A DNA stretch of 64,000 nt, taken from positions 248,001 through 312,000 of the forward strand of contig SVDU01000001.1 in the NCBI GenBank assembly GCA_015057705.1, given 5' to 3'. Under the pieces are notes generated by a model. It had not been told where the DNA came from and did not search any database. It worked only from the letters and a program-made list of their open reading frames with translations. The DNA is from Paenibacillaceae bacterium. GTDB lineage: Bacteria; Bacillota; Clostridia; Lachnospirales; Lachnospiraceae. Below, in pieces: positions 8,410 through 16,706 of this stretch (positions are counted from its first letter, which is position 1; every line of letters starts with the position of its first letter). The position numbers and the translations under genes were made by a program.

Positions 8410-9711
8410 ATGACAGGACAACCTTCATTGAGATTCAGAAGTTACGGCTCGTTATCCAGACGGATCAAATTCCAGATTCTTGCCCTGGTGCCGATTTATT
8501 TTATTGTTGCAGGATTATGCCTGCAACCGTTTGATGAAATCTGTAGGGGAATCATCACAATCGTACAGGAGCCGGATTTCCTGATTACGGATTACATTGC
8601 CATAGGTGGCATTGGAGCTGCGTTTATTAATGCAGGTGTATTAACGTTATTAAGCATTGCAATCGTATATTTTCTGGGGATGGATATGAGCGGTCATACC
8701 ATTACCTCAAGCTTCCTCATGTTTGGCTTTTCGCTGTTTGGGAAAAATATCTTAAACATCTGGGCCATTATGATGGGAATCTGTTTATATTCTTATTATC
8801 ATAAAACTTCCATAACACGTTATATCTATGTAGGGTTTTACGGAACCTGTTTGTCTCCGGTTATTACCCAGATCATGCAGATTGGTAATCTGCCCCTGGC
8901 GGTCCGGCTGGTTTTAAGTATTCTTGTGGGTATGAGCATCGGGTTCGTGCTTCCGCCTCTTTCTACCCATACTCATTATGCCCATTTGGGTTATTCCCTT
9001 TATAATGTGGGGTTTGCCTGCGGGATCATTGCCACGATTATTGTTTCTCTGATGAAATCCTTTGGGATCAGAATAGAGGAACGTCTGATCTGGTCGACTG
9101 GGCAAAATTTATTGTTTACCAGACTTTTGATTGTTTTATTTTTCGGAATGATAATATTTTCCTTCTTATTATCCAACCAGGTTTGGAAAAGATATGTGGA
9201 AATCTTAAAATCCTACGGGCTCAGCGGAACCGATTATGTTAAAACCGAAGGATTTGCGCCTACGCTTCTTAATATGGGGATTAACGGGATTGTCTCCACT
9301 CTGCTTATTATTTCGGTGGGTGGTGATTTAAACGGTCCCACCATAGGAGGGATTTTTACCATCGTGGGATTCAGTGCAACTGGGAAGCATACCCGTAATA
9401 TTCTTCCAATCATGATCGGTGTGATTATTGGTGGGTATACGAAGAGATGGAGCATTACAGATCCAAGCGCCCAGCTTGCCCTTCTTCTTTCTACCACACT
9501 GGCGCCCATTGCCGGTGAATTCGGAGTTGGAGCTGGAATTCTTGCCGGATTTTTACACTCCTCAGCGGCTCTTAATGTAGGAATTGTTTACGGTGGGATG
9601 AACCTTTACAACAATGGATTTGCAGGAGGCCTTATCGCTACCTTTCTGGTACCTGTGCTTAAATCCATTCGGGATCGAAAGGCCCATGCAAAAACCCATG
9701 TCTCTCTTTAA
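8410..9711 (+). CDS. DUF1576 family polytopic membrane protein
   Basis: 433 residues with about ten to twelve predicted TM helices in two similar halves. Each half has a re-entrant-looking, Gly-rich segment (AGVLTLLSIAIVYFLGMDMS near residue 80; MGINGIVSTLLIISVGGDLN near 288). GHTITSSFLMFGFSLFGKN and GPTIGGIFTIVGFSATGKHT are internally repeated, indicating an inverted-topology transporter. This matches the DUF1576 family, whose substrate is unknown. RBS AGGAGAGG is 12 nt upstream, slightly far. It is separated from the ATPase by a terminator, so a link to manganese is not supported. Confidence 0.82.
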   Translation: MTGQPSLRFRSYGSLSRRIKFQILALVPIYFIVAGLCLQPFDEICRGIITIVQEPDFLITDYIAIGGIGAAFINAGVLTLLSIAIVYFLGMDMSGHTITSSFLMFGFSLFGKNILNIWAIMMGICLYSYYHKTSITRYIYVGFYGTCLSPVITQIMQIGNLPLAVRLVLSILVGMSIGFVLPPLSTHTHYAHLGYSLYNVGFACGIIATIIVSLMKSFGIRIEERLIWSTGQNLLFTRLLIVLFFGMIIFSFLLSNQVWKRYVEILKSYGLSGTDYVKTEGFAPTLLNMGINGIVSTLLIISVGGDLNGPTIGGIFTIVGFSATGKHTRNILPIMIGVIIGGYTKRWSITDPSAQLALLLSTTLAPIAGEFGVGAGILAGFLHSSAALNVGIVYGGMNLYNNGFAGGLIATFLVPVLKSIRDRKAHAKTHVSL

Positions 9712-9781
9712 GGGCAGGGTGCTTGTATAATTTTGGTTATGTGATAGAATAAGACAAAAAGATAAATTGAGGAATTTTAAT

Positions 9782-11662
9782 ATGCTGTACCAGATTACAG
9801 AAGGAACGGTTTCGGCAGGCGGAAATGTGATTCTGTCTCATATAAATTTTGAAATACGCGGCAGTGAAAAAATAGCGGTGGTTGGAAGCAATGGAGCCGG
9901 GAAAACCACTCTTTTAAAGCTGATTGCAGGAGAACTGGAGCTGGATCGGGATGATAAGCGTCAGAACTGCGGTATTACAACAGCAAGAAAATTAACCATT
10001 GGATATTTAAAGCAGCAGGCATTTACAGAGAAGGATCGGACGGTGGAGGAAGAGATATTCTCTTCCTGCTCTTTTTCCAGTGAGTACTCACAGGAACGAT
10101 ATGAATATGAACGGGAATATGATATCCTGTTTACTGGATTCGGATTTCAAAAATCAGATAAAAAGAAAAAGCTGTCAGAATTTTCAGGAGGAGAGCAGAC
10201 TAAAATTGCTCTGATCAGGCATCTTCTTTTAAAACCCGATATTCTATTGTTGGACGAGCCTACCAATCATCTGGATATTCAGACCATACAGTGGCTGGAA
10301 GAATATTTAAATGGTTATGGAAAAGCAGTGGTTATGGTATCCCATGACCGCTTCTTTCTGGATCAGACGGTTTCTGTAATCTATGAACTGTCAGGCAGAA
10401 CGCTCACCCGTTATGCAGGCAGCTACACCCAGTACAGGGAAGAGAAGAAAAAGAGAATCCGCCTGCAGACAAAGGCTTATGAGCGGCAGCAGGAAGAGAA
10501 GAAACGGCTAAATGATCTGGTGGAGCGATTTAAACACAAACCCAATAAAGCTGCATTTGCCCGGGCAAAACGAAAGGCGGCGGAGCGGCTGGTACCGGTG
10601 GAAAAACCGGAGGAGGATGAGGTTTCTCTATTTGTAGAGCCTATATCCCCCGCTATATTCGGCAGTAAGTGGGTATTTGAATCAGAACATTTAAAAATTG
10701 GTTATGAGAAACCTCTTGCAGAACTTACATTTCGCATTCGTAGAGGACAAAAGATTGGTATACTTGGACCAAACGGGGCAGGGAAAAGTACTCTTTTAAA
10801 AACTGCTGCTGGTCTGATTCCTGGTTTGTCCGGAGATTATTCCCTGGGAAATCAGATTACCATCGGCTATTTTGACCAGCTGTCTTCCGAGATTCAATCG
10901 GATAAGACCGTAGCAGAACATTTTCATGACTTATTTCCTGTAATGACAGAAAAAGAGGTAAGAAGTATTCTTGGAGCTTATTTATTCGGAGGAAAAGAAG
11001 CTGGAAAACGTGTGGATGTTCTTTCGGGAGGTGAAAAAGCCAGGCTTATTCTGGCGGAACTTTTACAAAGCAAACCGAATTTTCTTATACTGGATGAACC
11101 AACCAATCATATGGATATCAAGGCGAAGGAAACCTTGGAATCTGCATTTCAGGCTTATACCGGAACCATTTTGTTTGTATCCCATGACCGTTATTTTCTG
11201 GACCGGGTAGCGGAGTCCATGTTGATCTTTGAGGATCAGTCGGTCTTTTATTATCCATTTTCTTACGGACATTATCTGGAACGCACAAGGAAAGCAAAAG
11301 GGGGCGGCATCGCAGCCCAGATCAAAGCGGAAGAGCAGGCTTTAATTGCCGGAATCAGAGCCGTTCCAAAAGCGGAAAGGCACCGGCTGAAGGAGATATC
11401 CAGCGAGGAGGCTTATTCTGACTGGAAGATGAGACTTGTGACAGAGCGGCTTTTACAGGCAGAAGATAAGGTAAAAGAATTAGACAGCGCCTGTGAAAAA
11501 CTGATCAATGACTGGCAGGAGTCTCCGGATTTCTGGTCAGGAGATGAGTGGAGTGAGGCTGCATTCTACCTGGGGTTACTGGAGCAGAGAGATGAGGCCT
11601 GGGAGACCTGGACATCACTCTGTCTGGAATGGTTTGAAGAAGCTTTGGATGTGGAAATTTAA
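9782..11662 (+). CDS. ABC-F ATPase (ribosome-associated, duplicated ABC domains)
   Basis: 626 residues. ATG 9782 is preferred over a TTG five codons earlier. There are two ABC domains and no membrane segments. The first has Walker A GSNGAGKTT (~35), signature FSGGEQTKIAL (~140) and Walker B LLLDEPTNHLD. The interdomain linker is basic and helical (EEKKRLNDLVERFKHKPNKA). The second domain has GPNGAGKST, LSGGEKARLILAEL and LILDEPTNHMD. A ~120-residue helical C-terminal extension follows. ABC-F proteins act on the ribosome as translation factors or antibiotic-resistance factors; nothing in the sequence decides which. No attenuator is seen upstream, unlike the second ABC-F gene of this window. 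Confidence 0.92.
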   Translation: MLYQITEGTVSAGGNVILSHINFEIRGSEKIAVVGSNGAGKTTLLKLIAGELELDRDDKRQNCGITTARKLTIGYLKQQAFTEKDRTVEEEIFSSCSFSSEYSQERYEYEREYDILFTGFGFQKSDKKKKLSEFSGGEQTKIALIRHLLLKPDILLLDEPTNHLDIQTIQWLEEYLNGYGKAVVMVSHDRFFLDQTVSVIYELSGRTLTRYAGSYTQYREEKKKRIRLQTKAYERQQEEKKRLNDLVERFKHKPNKAAFARAKRKAAERLVPVEKPEEDEVSLFVEPISPAIFGSKWVFESEHLKIGYEKPLAELTFRIRRGQKIGILGPNGAGKSTLLKTAAGLIPGLSGDYSLGNQITIGYFDQLSSEIQSDKTVAEHFHDLFPVMTEKEVRSILGAYLFGGKEAGKRVDVLSGGEKARLILAELLQSKPNFLILDEPTNHMDIKAKETLESAFQAYTGTILFVSHDRYFLDRVAESMLIFEDQSVFYYPFSYGHYLERTRKAKGGGIAAQIKAEEQALIAGIRAVPKAERHRLKEISSEEAYSDWKMRLVTERLLQAEDKVKELDSACEKLINDWQESPDFWSGDEWSEAAFYLGLLEQRDEAWETWTSLCLEWFEEALDVEI

Positions 11663-11708
11663 AAGGAGCAGGTCAGGAATCACAATGGATTCCTGACCTG
11701 CTCCTTTT
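11661..11708. terminator. Bidirectional terminator between ABC-F and chemotaxis receptor
   Basis: A perfect 21-bp inverted repeat (11661-11681 and 11688-11708) with a 6-nt loop and A/T-rich ends on both sides. It serves the ABC-F gene (forward) and the convergent receptor gene (reverse). Confidence 0.93.
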
Positions 11709-11719
11709 GATATGTACGA

Positions 11720-13471
11720 TTAATATTTATCGAAACTGTCCATGCTTCTGGCAGTTGGGTATGATGTTTCTTTATATTCGTAGGAGGAGAATGTCTGGTC
11801 ACCTTTTAATATGAATTTGCTGACCTCCTGCTGAAGTGTAACGGATTGAGCTGCAAGCTCTTCACTGGATGCAGAGCTTTCTTCTGCAGTTGCTGCGTTG
11901 GTCTGGACAACCGAGGATACCTGGGAAAGACCCTGATTAATCTCTTCAATTGCGATCACCTGCTGAGCAGAGGCGTTTTCAATTTCCTGAATCGCCTGTT
12001 CTACCAGTCTGGATTTTTCAGAAACCTCTTTCAGAATTCTTGCAGCCTCACTTGCCATGTGTCCGCCTTCTGACACAGCTTCCACAGAATGCATGATGAG
12101 AGTTGCAGTTTCCTGAGCAGCTTCTGCGGATTTAGTAGCAAGATTGCGTACTTCATCTGCTACCACAGCAAAGCCTTTTCCAGCATTGCCAGCTCGGGCT
12201 GCTTCAATGGCAGCGTTTAAAGCGAGAATATTTGTCTGGAATGCAATATCTTCAATTACCTTTGTAATATTAGAAATTCTCTCGGAAGCGTTGCTGATCT
12301 TTTCCATGGCACCATTTAAATTTTGCATGTGGCTGTTGCTTTCCTGCACACCGGTACCGGTCTGATGTACATAGCCGGCTGCAAGGCGGACATTGGTTGC
12401 GTTCTGGTCTGCCTGTCTTGCTACTGTTGCAATGGAAGCATTCAATTCTTCTACGGTTGCTGCCTGTTCGGTAGATCCGGAGGCAAGAGCCTGTGCAGCT
12501 GAGGATACCTGCTCTGCGCCGGTATTGACCTGCTCTGCAGCGGTACTGATCAGAAGAAGTGTTTTATTTAAATCGTTTTCAATCTTACGAAGAGCAAGGC
12601 CAAGAATATCTTTATCGGAACGAAGGGGAACTTCCTGAGTAAAATCACCGTTGCTGATCTCTTCAGCAACTAATACCTGTTTGCGGATTCCATGAATCAT
12701 TTCAGTAAAGGCATTTGCAAGCTGGCCTGTCTCATCCTTGGTATCAATTTCATTTAAATCTACATCTACATGTCCCAAAGCGATCTTTTTAGCAGCCTCA
12801 ACTATCTGAGTGATCGGTTTGCTGATCATTGCAGAAATTCTAAAACTTAAGTAAAGGGCTGCACCAGCTCCTGCTGCTACGATAATAATAAGAGCGAGAG
12901 TCAAAAAGCCTGCAGTCCTATCATTATTCTGGCTGGTATCCTGAGCGGCTTCCATACGTTTTTCAACCAATTGATTAAAATCTTCGAATATTTTGACAAT
13001 ATCATCTTCCTGATCTGTTAAGATAGCAAGTGCACCTTTGGAATTACCCTGTTTTGCTTCTGCAATTGCTTTATCTATGGCAGGTACATAGGTATCTGTA
13101 AACAGCTGTCTTAATTCTTCTGCAATAAGAATCGTATTAGGGTTTGTAATACTGGCCTTATATATATCAAAGCTTTTTAAAAATGTTTCCTTATGGGAAT
13201 TGTATGTCTGTTCCAGTGTCTCTAATTCTTTTGCATCACCGGCATAGACAATCATTCCACGCGAGTCAGCACGTATCTGGTTTAAGCTGGTTGAGGCATT
13301 GATCAGCTCGCGTAAAGGCGCTGTCTGGTGTTCATACAAATATGTATCCATAATATTGATTCGAACCATGCCGACAATTCCGACAATTCCCACAAATAGT
13401 ATAATGGCGATTATACTGATAAAGGCTGTGAGAAGCTTTCTTGTAATGCTGAAATCCTTGAATTTCTTCAT
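11720..13471 (-). CDS. Methyl-accepting chemotaxis protein (4HB sensor, HAMP, signalling domain)
   Basis: 583 residues: TM1 at about 13-35; an extracellular four-helix-bundle ligand domain at about 36-188 ([18 protein letters not shown] resembles 4HB_MCP_1); TM2 at about 190-212; HAMP at about 213-266 ([20 protein letters not shown]); then the long coiled-coil signalling hairpin with the conserved tip [20 protein letters not shown] near residue 405 and [13 protein letters not shown]. It would signal to CheA/CheW; none is in the window. RBS AGGAGG is close to the start. No good sigma-A promoter lies in the 146 bp between the start and an 18-bp inverted repeat at 13618. A consensus promoter inside the adjacent recombinase element would face this gene only after inversion, so phase-variable expression is plausible. 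Confidence 0.93.
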   Translation of the reverse strand: MKKFKDFSITRKLLTAFISIIAIILFVGIVGIVGMVRINIMDTYLYEHQTAPLRELINASTSLNQIRADSRGMIVYAGDAKELETLEQTYNSHKETFLKSFDIYKASITNPNTILIAEELRQLFTDTYVPAIDKAIAEAKQGNSKGALAILTDQEDDIVKIFEDFNQLVEKRMEAAQDTSQNNDRTAGFLTLALIIIVAAGAGAALYLSFRISAMISKPITQIVEAAKKIALGHVDVDLNEIDTKDETGQLANAFTEMIHGIRKQVLVAEEISNGDFTQEVPLRSDKDILGLALRKIENDLNKTLLLISTAAEQVNTGAEQVSSAAQALASGSTEQAATVEELNASIATVARQADQNATNVRLAAGYVHQTGTGVQESNSHMQNLNGAMEKISNASERISNITKVIEDIAFQTNILALNAAIEAARAGNAGKGFAVVADEVRNLATKSAEAAQETATLIMHSVEAVSEGGHMASEAARILKEVSEKSRLVEQAIQEIENASAQQVIAIEEINQGLSQVSSVVQTNAATAEESSASSEELAAQSVTLQQEVSKFILKGDQTFSSYEYKETSYPTARSMDSFDKY

Positions 13472-13617
13472 ACTAAATTCCTCCTGAGTTTATCTTTTGA
13501 GTAAAGGTTTGATCTGATCTGGTATGCTCCCAATGAATTCTTACAGATGTATTATGAATATAAAATGTGGTCTCTCCCCCCATACATTCAAAGATCCAGT
13601 TTGTGGACACAAAGTTT
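13472..13617. other. Receptor 5' untranslated region outside the putative invertible element
   Basis: Read toward the receptor, this holds AGGAGG near 13480 and no recognisable TTGACA/TATAAT pair. A 70-codon open frame here (reverse, 13473-13685) has no family resemblance and no ribosome binding site, and I do not accept it as a gene. Confidence 0.5.
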
Positions 13618-13635
13618 CGCAGTTTAACCAAAACT
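13618..13635 (-). repeat. Left inverted repeat (IR-L) of putative invertible element
   Basis: CGCAGTTTAACCAAAACT on the plus strand is the exact reverse complement of 15023-15040. The site is an imperfect palindrome (CGCAGTTT - AACCA - AAACTGTG), like the core sites of tyrosine recombinases: two arms around a short asymmetric spacer. It lies 12 bp beyond the recombinase stop codon. Confidence 0.8.
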
Positions 13636-13647
13636 GTGTCATATTCA

Positions 13648-14832
13648 TCAGAAATCCGCATTTTTACTGGAAAGTCGGCTCTCATTGACGGAGTTTATGA
13701 CGGCGTATTGTCCGGTTTCCATGCTGGCTAAATGCATATTATTAAATCGGTCTATTGCTATTTTTTTCTGTTCCATCAAAGAATGAGCATAAATGTTCAT
13801 GGTAATGGAAACATTGGAATGTCCTAATATATCACTGATTGTTTTAATATCAACATTGAGTTCCAGCGCACGGGTAGCAAATGTATGGCGTATGGCATGA
13901 AACTTGCGGTCTGGCACACCTGCTTTTATTAGTATTTTCTTATAGAGTTTCTGGTATGCCCTTGGATCAATAGGGATTTCCCTGCCAGTCATAAAATAGC
14001 ATTTTTCTTTGCCCGAACATTGATAATATTCTTTAAATAATGTAATGAGAAATGATGGCAGAGGAATCTTCCTTGAAGAAGTTCTGCTTTTTGGCGTACC
14101 AATTAGAAGCAAAGTTTTATTATCGTCATCAGAAAAATTCTTTGTCCGGCTAACCGTTCGATTAATAAACAGAGTTTCATTTTCAAAATCAAAATCGCAC
14201 CATTTTAAGGCACAAAGTTCCCCCAGACGTATTCCTGAGTAAAAACACAGGATAATCCCCAGTGTACGTTTATCTGGGCAGCCTAAAACTGCTTTTTCTA
14301 TGAGACACTGCTCTTTCATTGTAAATACCTGAACTTCGTTTTGTTCTGACTTCGGAAATTTTATGTAATTCAATAATTTGATTGAATCAGGATTATTTTT
14401 CAATATTTCTCTGAGGGCAGTTTTATAGACAGCCAGTATCTTTCTTTTATAAGATTGGGAGATAGAATTATCATTATGCATGAATTTAACAAATTCTGAT
14501 ACTGTATCTTCTGCTAATTGATAATAATTACAGCTTGTATAAAAAGGAATAATATATTTTGTTACGCAATGGTAATAGCTTTCGTAAGTAGAAGGTTTTA
14601 CTCTTTTCAAAAGATCGCTGTCCAGCCATAACTCAAAAAGTGATGATACGCTTGCCACAGTTTTCAGCTCTTTTTTTATTTTATTTCCATTTTCCTGATA
14701 AGATTTGATACTATCTTTTACTTCACGGTAGGTTTTTCCATAAAAATATTGATATTTTCCATCGTTCTTTAATTGCCGGCCTTCCCAGCGACCATCTTTG
14801 CGTTTATAAATGTTCTCTCCTCTGCGAGGCAT
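13648..14832 (-). CDS. Tyrosine recombinase (Tn916-type integrase family), probable inversion recombinase
   Basis: 394 residues. The N-terminal arm-binding-type domain (MPRRGENIYKRKDGRWEGRQ) and core-binding SAM-like domain (~60-160) are followed by the catalytic domain with all expected residues: Arg in YSGIRLGELCALKW, the H-x-x-R box in FHAIRHTFATRALEL, His in ILGHSNVSIT and the nucleophile Tyr in MNIYAHSL. RBS AGGAG is near the start. There is no excisionase, relaxase or cargo around it. Instead the gene is tightly bracketed by 18-bp inverted repeats at 13618 and 15023 whose spacers are inverted. Recombination between such sites would flip the segment rather than excise it. A remnant of an integrated element is the alternative. 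Confidence 0.92.
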   Translation of the reverse strand: MPRRGENIYKRKDGRWEGRQLKNDGKYQYFYGKTYREVKDSIKSYQENGNKIKKELKTVASVSSLFELWLDSDLLKRVKPSTYESYYHCVTKYIIPFYTSCNYYQLAEDTVSEFVKFMHNDNSISQSYKRKILAVYKTALREILKNNPDSIKLLNYIKFPKSEQNEVQVFTMKEQCLIEKAVLGCPDKRTLGIILCFYSGIRLGELCALKWCDFDFENETLFINRTVSRTKNFSDDDNKTLLLIGTPKSRTSSRKIPLPSFLITLFKEYYQCSGKEKCYFMTGREIPIDPRAYQKLYKKILIKAGVPDRKFHAIRHTFATRALELNVDIKTISDILGHSNVSITMNIYAHSLMEQKKIAIDRFNNMHLASMETGQYAVINSVNESRLSSKNADF

Positions 14833-14957
14833 ATTGATATTACTCCTTTTCTGGTGACGAGTTTTTTGACGGCGAATAGTTATTATTCAATTAAAATGCT
14901 ATAAATTTTTCGTTAAAGATTCAGTAAATTCAATTATTAATGTTGTTTTTGTTTGTA

Positions 14958-14987
14958 TTGACAAACAATAATGTCGTATTATATAAT
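14958..14987 (+). promoter_or_regulatory. Consensus outward promoter inside the putative invertible element
   Basis: TTGACA at 14958-14963 and TATAAT at 14982-14987, 18-bp spacing, pointing away from the recombinase toward the right repeat. Transcription would start near 14994. As oriented here it meets the hairpin and T-run at 15018-15045 within about 50 nt and should terminate. Flipped, it would face the chemotaxis receptor. Confidence 0.75.
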
Positions 14988-15017
14988 GGATCATGTCGAA
15001 ATTAGTCTGAAAATGGT

Positions 15018-15046
15018 GGCGTAGTTTTGGTTAAACTGCGCCTTTT
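15018..15046 (+). terminator. Terminator formed by the right inverted repeat plus outside flank
   Basis: GGCGTAGTTT, a short loop and AAACTGCGCC, then TTTTT. The closing CC and the T-run come from DNA outside the putative invertible element, so this terminator exists only at the right junction. Confidence 0.75.
15023..15040 (+). repeat. Right inverted repeat (IR-R) of putative invertible element
   Basis: AGTTTTGGTTAAACTGCG, the exact inverse of 13618-13635. With it, the recombinase gene and 190 bp of upstream DNA form a 1423-bp segment. From 15047 to about 15220 the DNA is AT-rich with no recognised element. Confidence 0.8.
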
Positions 15047-15271
15047 TAATTAAATATAGCAATATATTTACAAAATTAACTCTTGTAAAAATTGGGTTTT
15101 AATATACTTATTTGATATTGATTATCGGATCAAATCATATAATCAGATATCATTATAACGATTTTTTGGAAATTTGCTATATCTAAATTTTACCATTTTT
15201 TACTTTAGTCATATTTTATTTCATGATATGATAGAATCAGTGGAACAAATGGGGAAAGGACATCGAAAATC

Positions 15272-15715
15272 ATGGAGACACAGGTCAGATTTTATGATGA
15301 GGCAGAGGATGAGAAGCTAAAGTTTGCAGTAATTATTTCCAGAAATCAGGGTAAATGGGTTTTTTGCAGACATAAAGACAGAGATACATATGAAGTGCCG
15401 GGGGGACACCGGGAAGAGTCTGAAAATATCAACGATACTGCCAGGAGAGAACTATGGGAAGAAACCGGTGCAGTGGAATTTGATATTATTCCATTATGTG
15501 TATATTCTGTGTGCGGTGAGACCAGAGAGGGTGAGTGTTTAAGGGAAGAAAGTCTTGGTATGCTTTACTTTGCTGAAATATATTCCTTTGAAGAGGAGCT
15601 CCATTATGAAATTGCAGAAGTAATCATTACGGAGCAGCTGCCAGAGAATTGGACCTATCCCAATATTCAGCCCTTACTGATGGAAAAGGTCATGGAATTG
15701 GGATTGATATTATAG
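15272..15715 (+). CDS. NUDIX hydrolase
   Basis: 147 residues with a complete Nudix box (GGHREESE...RELWEETGA, residues ~45-68), matching G-x5-E-x7-REU-x-EE-x-G-U. It should hydrolyse a nucleoside diphosphate linked to another moiety; the substrate cannot be told. The N-terminus (FAVIISRNQGKWVFCRHKDR) is the usual first strand. A likely ribosome binding site is AAAGGAC 10 nt before ATG. It is the first gene to the right of the putative invertible element, but the terminator there and a possible TATGAT box near 15223 suggest its own promoter. Confidence 0.9.
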   Translation: METQVRFYDEAEDEKLKFAVIISRNQGKWVFCRHKDRDTYEVPGGHREESENINDTARRELWEETGAVEFDIIPLCVYSVCGETREGECLREESLGMLYFAEIYSFEEELHYEIAEVIITEQLPENWTYPNIQPLLMEKVMELGLIL

Positions 15716-16040
15716 GTAAATGGCATTTGACATGTGTTAGGATCTGTGATATTCTGTTACCTATTAATATAACTGCAGAGGTGGCTATGATGAATCGTAA
15801 TCAACAAATTTCCAGGTTGAATAGGGACGACGATTGATAGCGCTTGTATCTTTGAATGCTCATGGAGACATCATGGAAATGGAAACGGCTATGCTTCGTC
15901 ATGTGATGGAGGTGCTGGAATCCGATTATGAAGAAGAGGACTTGGGCTGGAACGTTTTACCAGCAGGTTACTGGATCAGGATAATGTACGTCTGTCTTCT
16001 CTTTTCCCAAGAGATTTAAACAGAGTGACACCATAAAAAA
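15716..16040. other. Non-coding or decayed stretch after the NUDIX gene
   Basis: Two short open frames (15649-15837 and 15834-16019, plus) occur. The second reads NAHGDIMEMETAMLRHVMEV, then acidic residues, which looks protein-like, but I recognise no family and see no ribosome binding site. The region may hold a decayed gene. Confidence 0.3.
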
Positions 16041-16047
16041 TTTTATT

Positions 16048-16095
16048 ACAGTTTCATAAGCTGCGCCACTGAATCAGGCGGGCTTATGAAACTGT
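16048..16095 (-). terminator. Terminator of the methyltransferase operon
   Basis: ACAGTTTCATAAGC (16048-16061) pairs with GCTTATGAAACTGT (16082-16095). Read on the reverse strand it is followed by a T-rich run (16030-16045). Confidence 0.85.
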
Positions 16096-16106
16096 TTCTT
16101 CTATAA

Positions 16107-16688
16107 TTATAGGGTATAGCGGTAAATAGCATTAAAGCGGTCATTTCTATAAGGATCATAAAAGCCGTCGCTGATTTCCCAGCCTTCAAATTCATCCTTT
16201 GTAAACAGAAGATGTTCCTCGCGGTGAGAACGAATGGGAAGTTCCCCAATGAGCACACTTTTTTTCGCAACTCTTAACAGCTCGCTTGTGGCTTTTTTTG
16301 CATATTCCTTATTGTCAAAATAGAGATAAACACCATAACAGATCACCTTATCAAAGGTATGATCTTTAAAGGGTAAATCGGCAGCTTCTCCGGTGAGGAC
16401 GGAATTGTGCAGTATTTCAATGTGTTTTTTAACCAGTGTATGGGAATAATCCATTCCGGTGTAATCGCAGTCCAGGTATTGGGCAAGGGCACCTGCGCCG
16501 CAGCCAACTTCTAAAACCTTATCACTCTTTTGGATATCCAGCCGCTTGGTTATCTGACGGGCCACTTCCTCCATATCTACCTGAGTAGCTTCATAGCCGT
16601 CAAAGGCCAGTAAATCATTTCCCTCCGCTTTTCCTTTTCTTACCCAGATCTGCTTCCATGTTTCGTTTGCTGTTTCCTGTGCATTCAT
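16107..16688 (-). CDS. Class I SAM-dependent methyltransferase
   Basis: 193 residues with a Rossmann-type methyltransferase domain: motif I VLEVGCGAGALAQYL (~59-73), DYTGMDYSHTLVKKH for motif II, GEAADLPFKDHTFDKVICYG for motifs III/IV, and a C-terminal beta-hairpin (LRVAKKSVLIGELP). The acceptor is not readable from sequence. The gene lies 18 bp downstream of the nucleotidyltransferase-aminotransferase fusion on the same strand and shares its terminator, so it probably modifies the same product, perhaps an amino or phospho head group. That link is inference. Confidence 0.88.
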   Translation of the reverse strand: MNAQETANETWKQIWVRKGKAEGNDLLAFDGYEATQVDMEEVARQITKRLDIQKSDKVLEVGCGAGALAQYLDCDYTGMDYSHTLVKKHIEILHNSVLTGEAADLPFKDHTFDKVICYGVYLYFDNKEYAKKATSELLRVAKKSVLIGELPIRSHREEHLLFTKDEFEGWEISDGFYDPYRNDRFNAIYRYTL

Positions 16689-16706
16689 TTTAACTACCTC
16701 CTGATA

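Noticed and set aside
13473-13685. Reverse-strand 70-codon frame between receptor and recombinase
   Set aside because: No ribosome binding site or family resemblance. It runs across the left inverted repeat and into the recombinase 3' end.
13618-15040. The 18-bp sites as attL/attR direct repeats of an integrated element
   Set aside because: The exact match and the spacer are in inverted, not direct, orientation. No xis, mobilisation or cargo genes lie between them.
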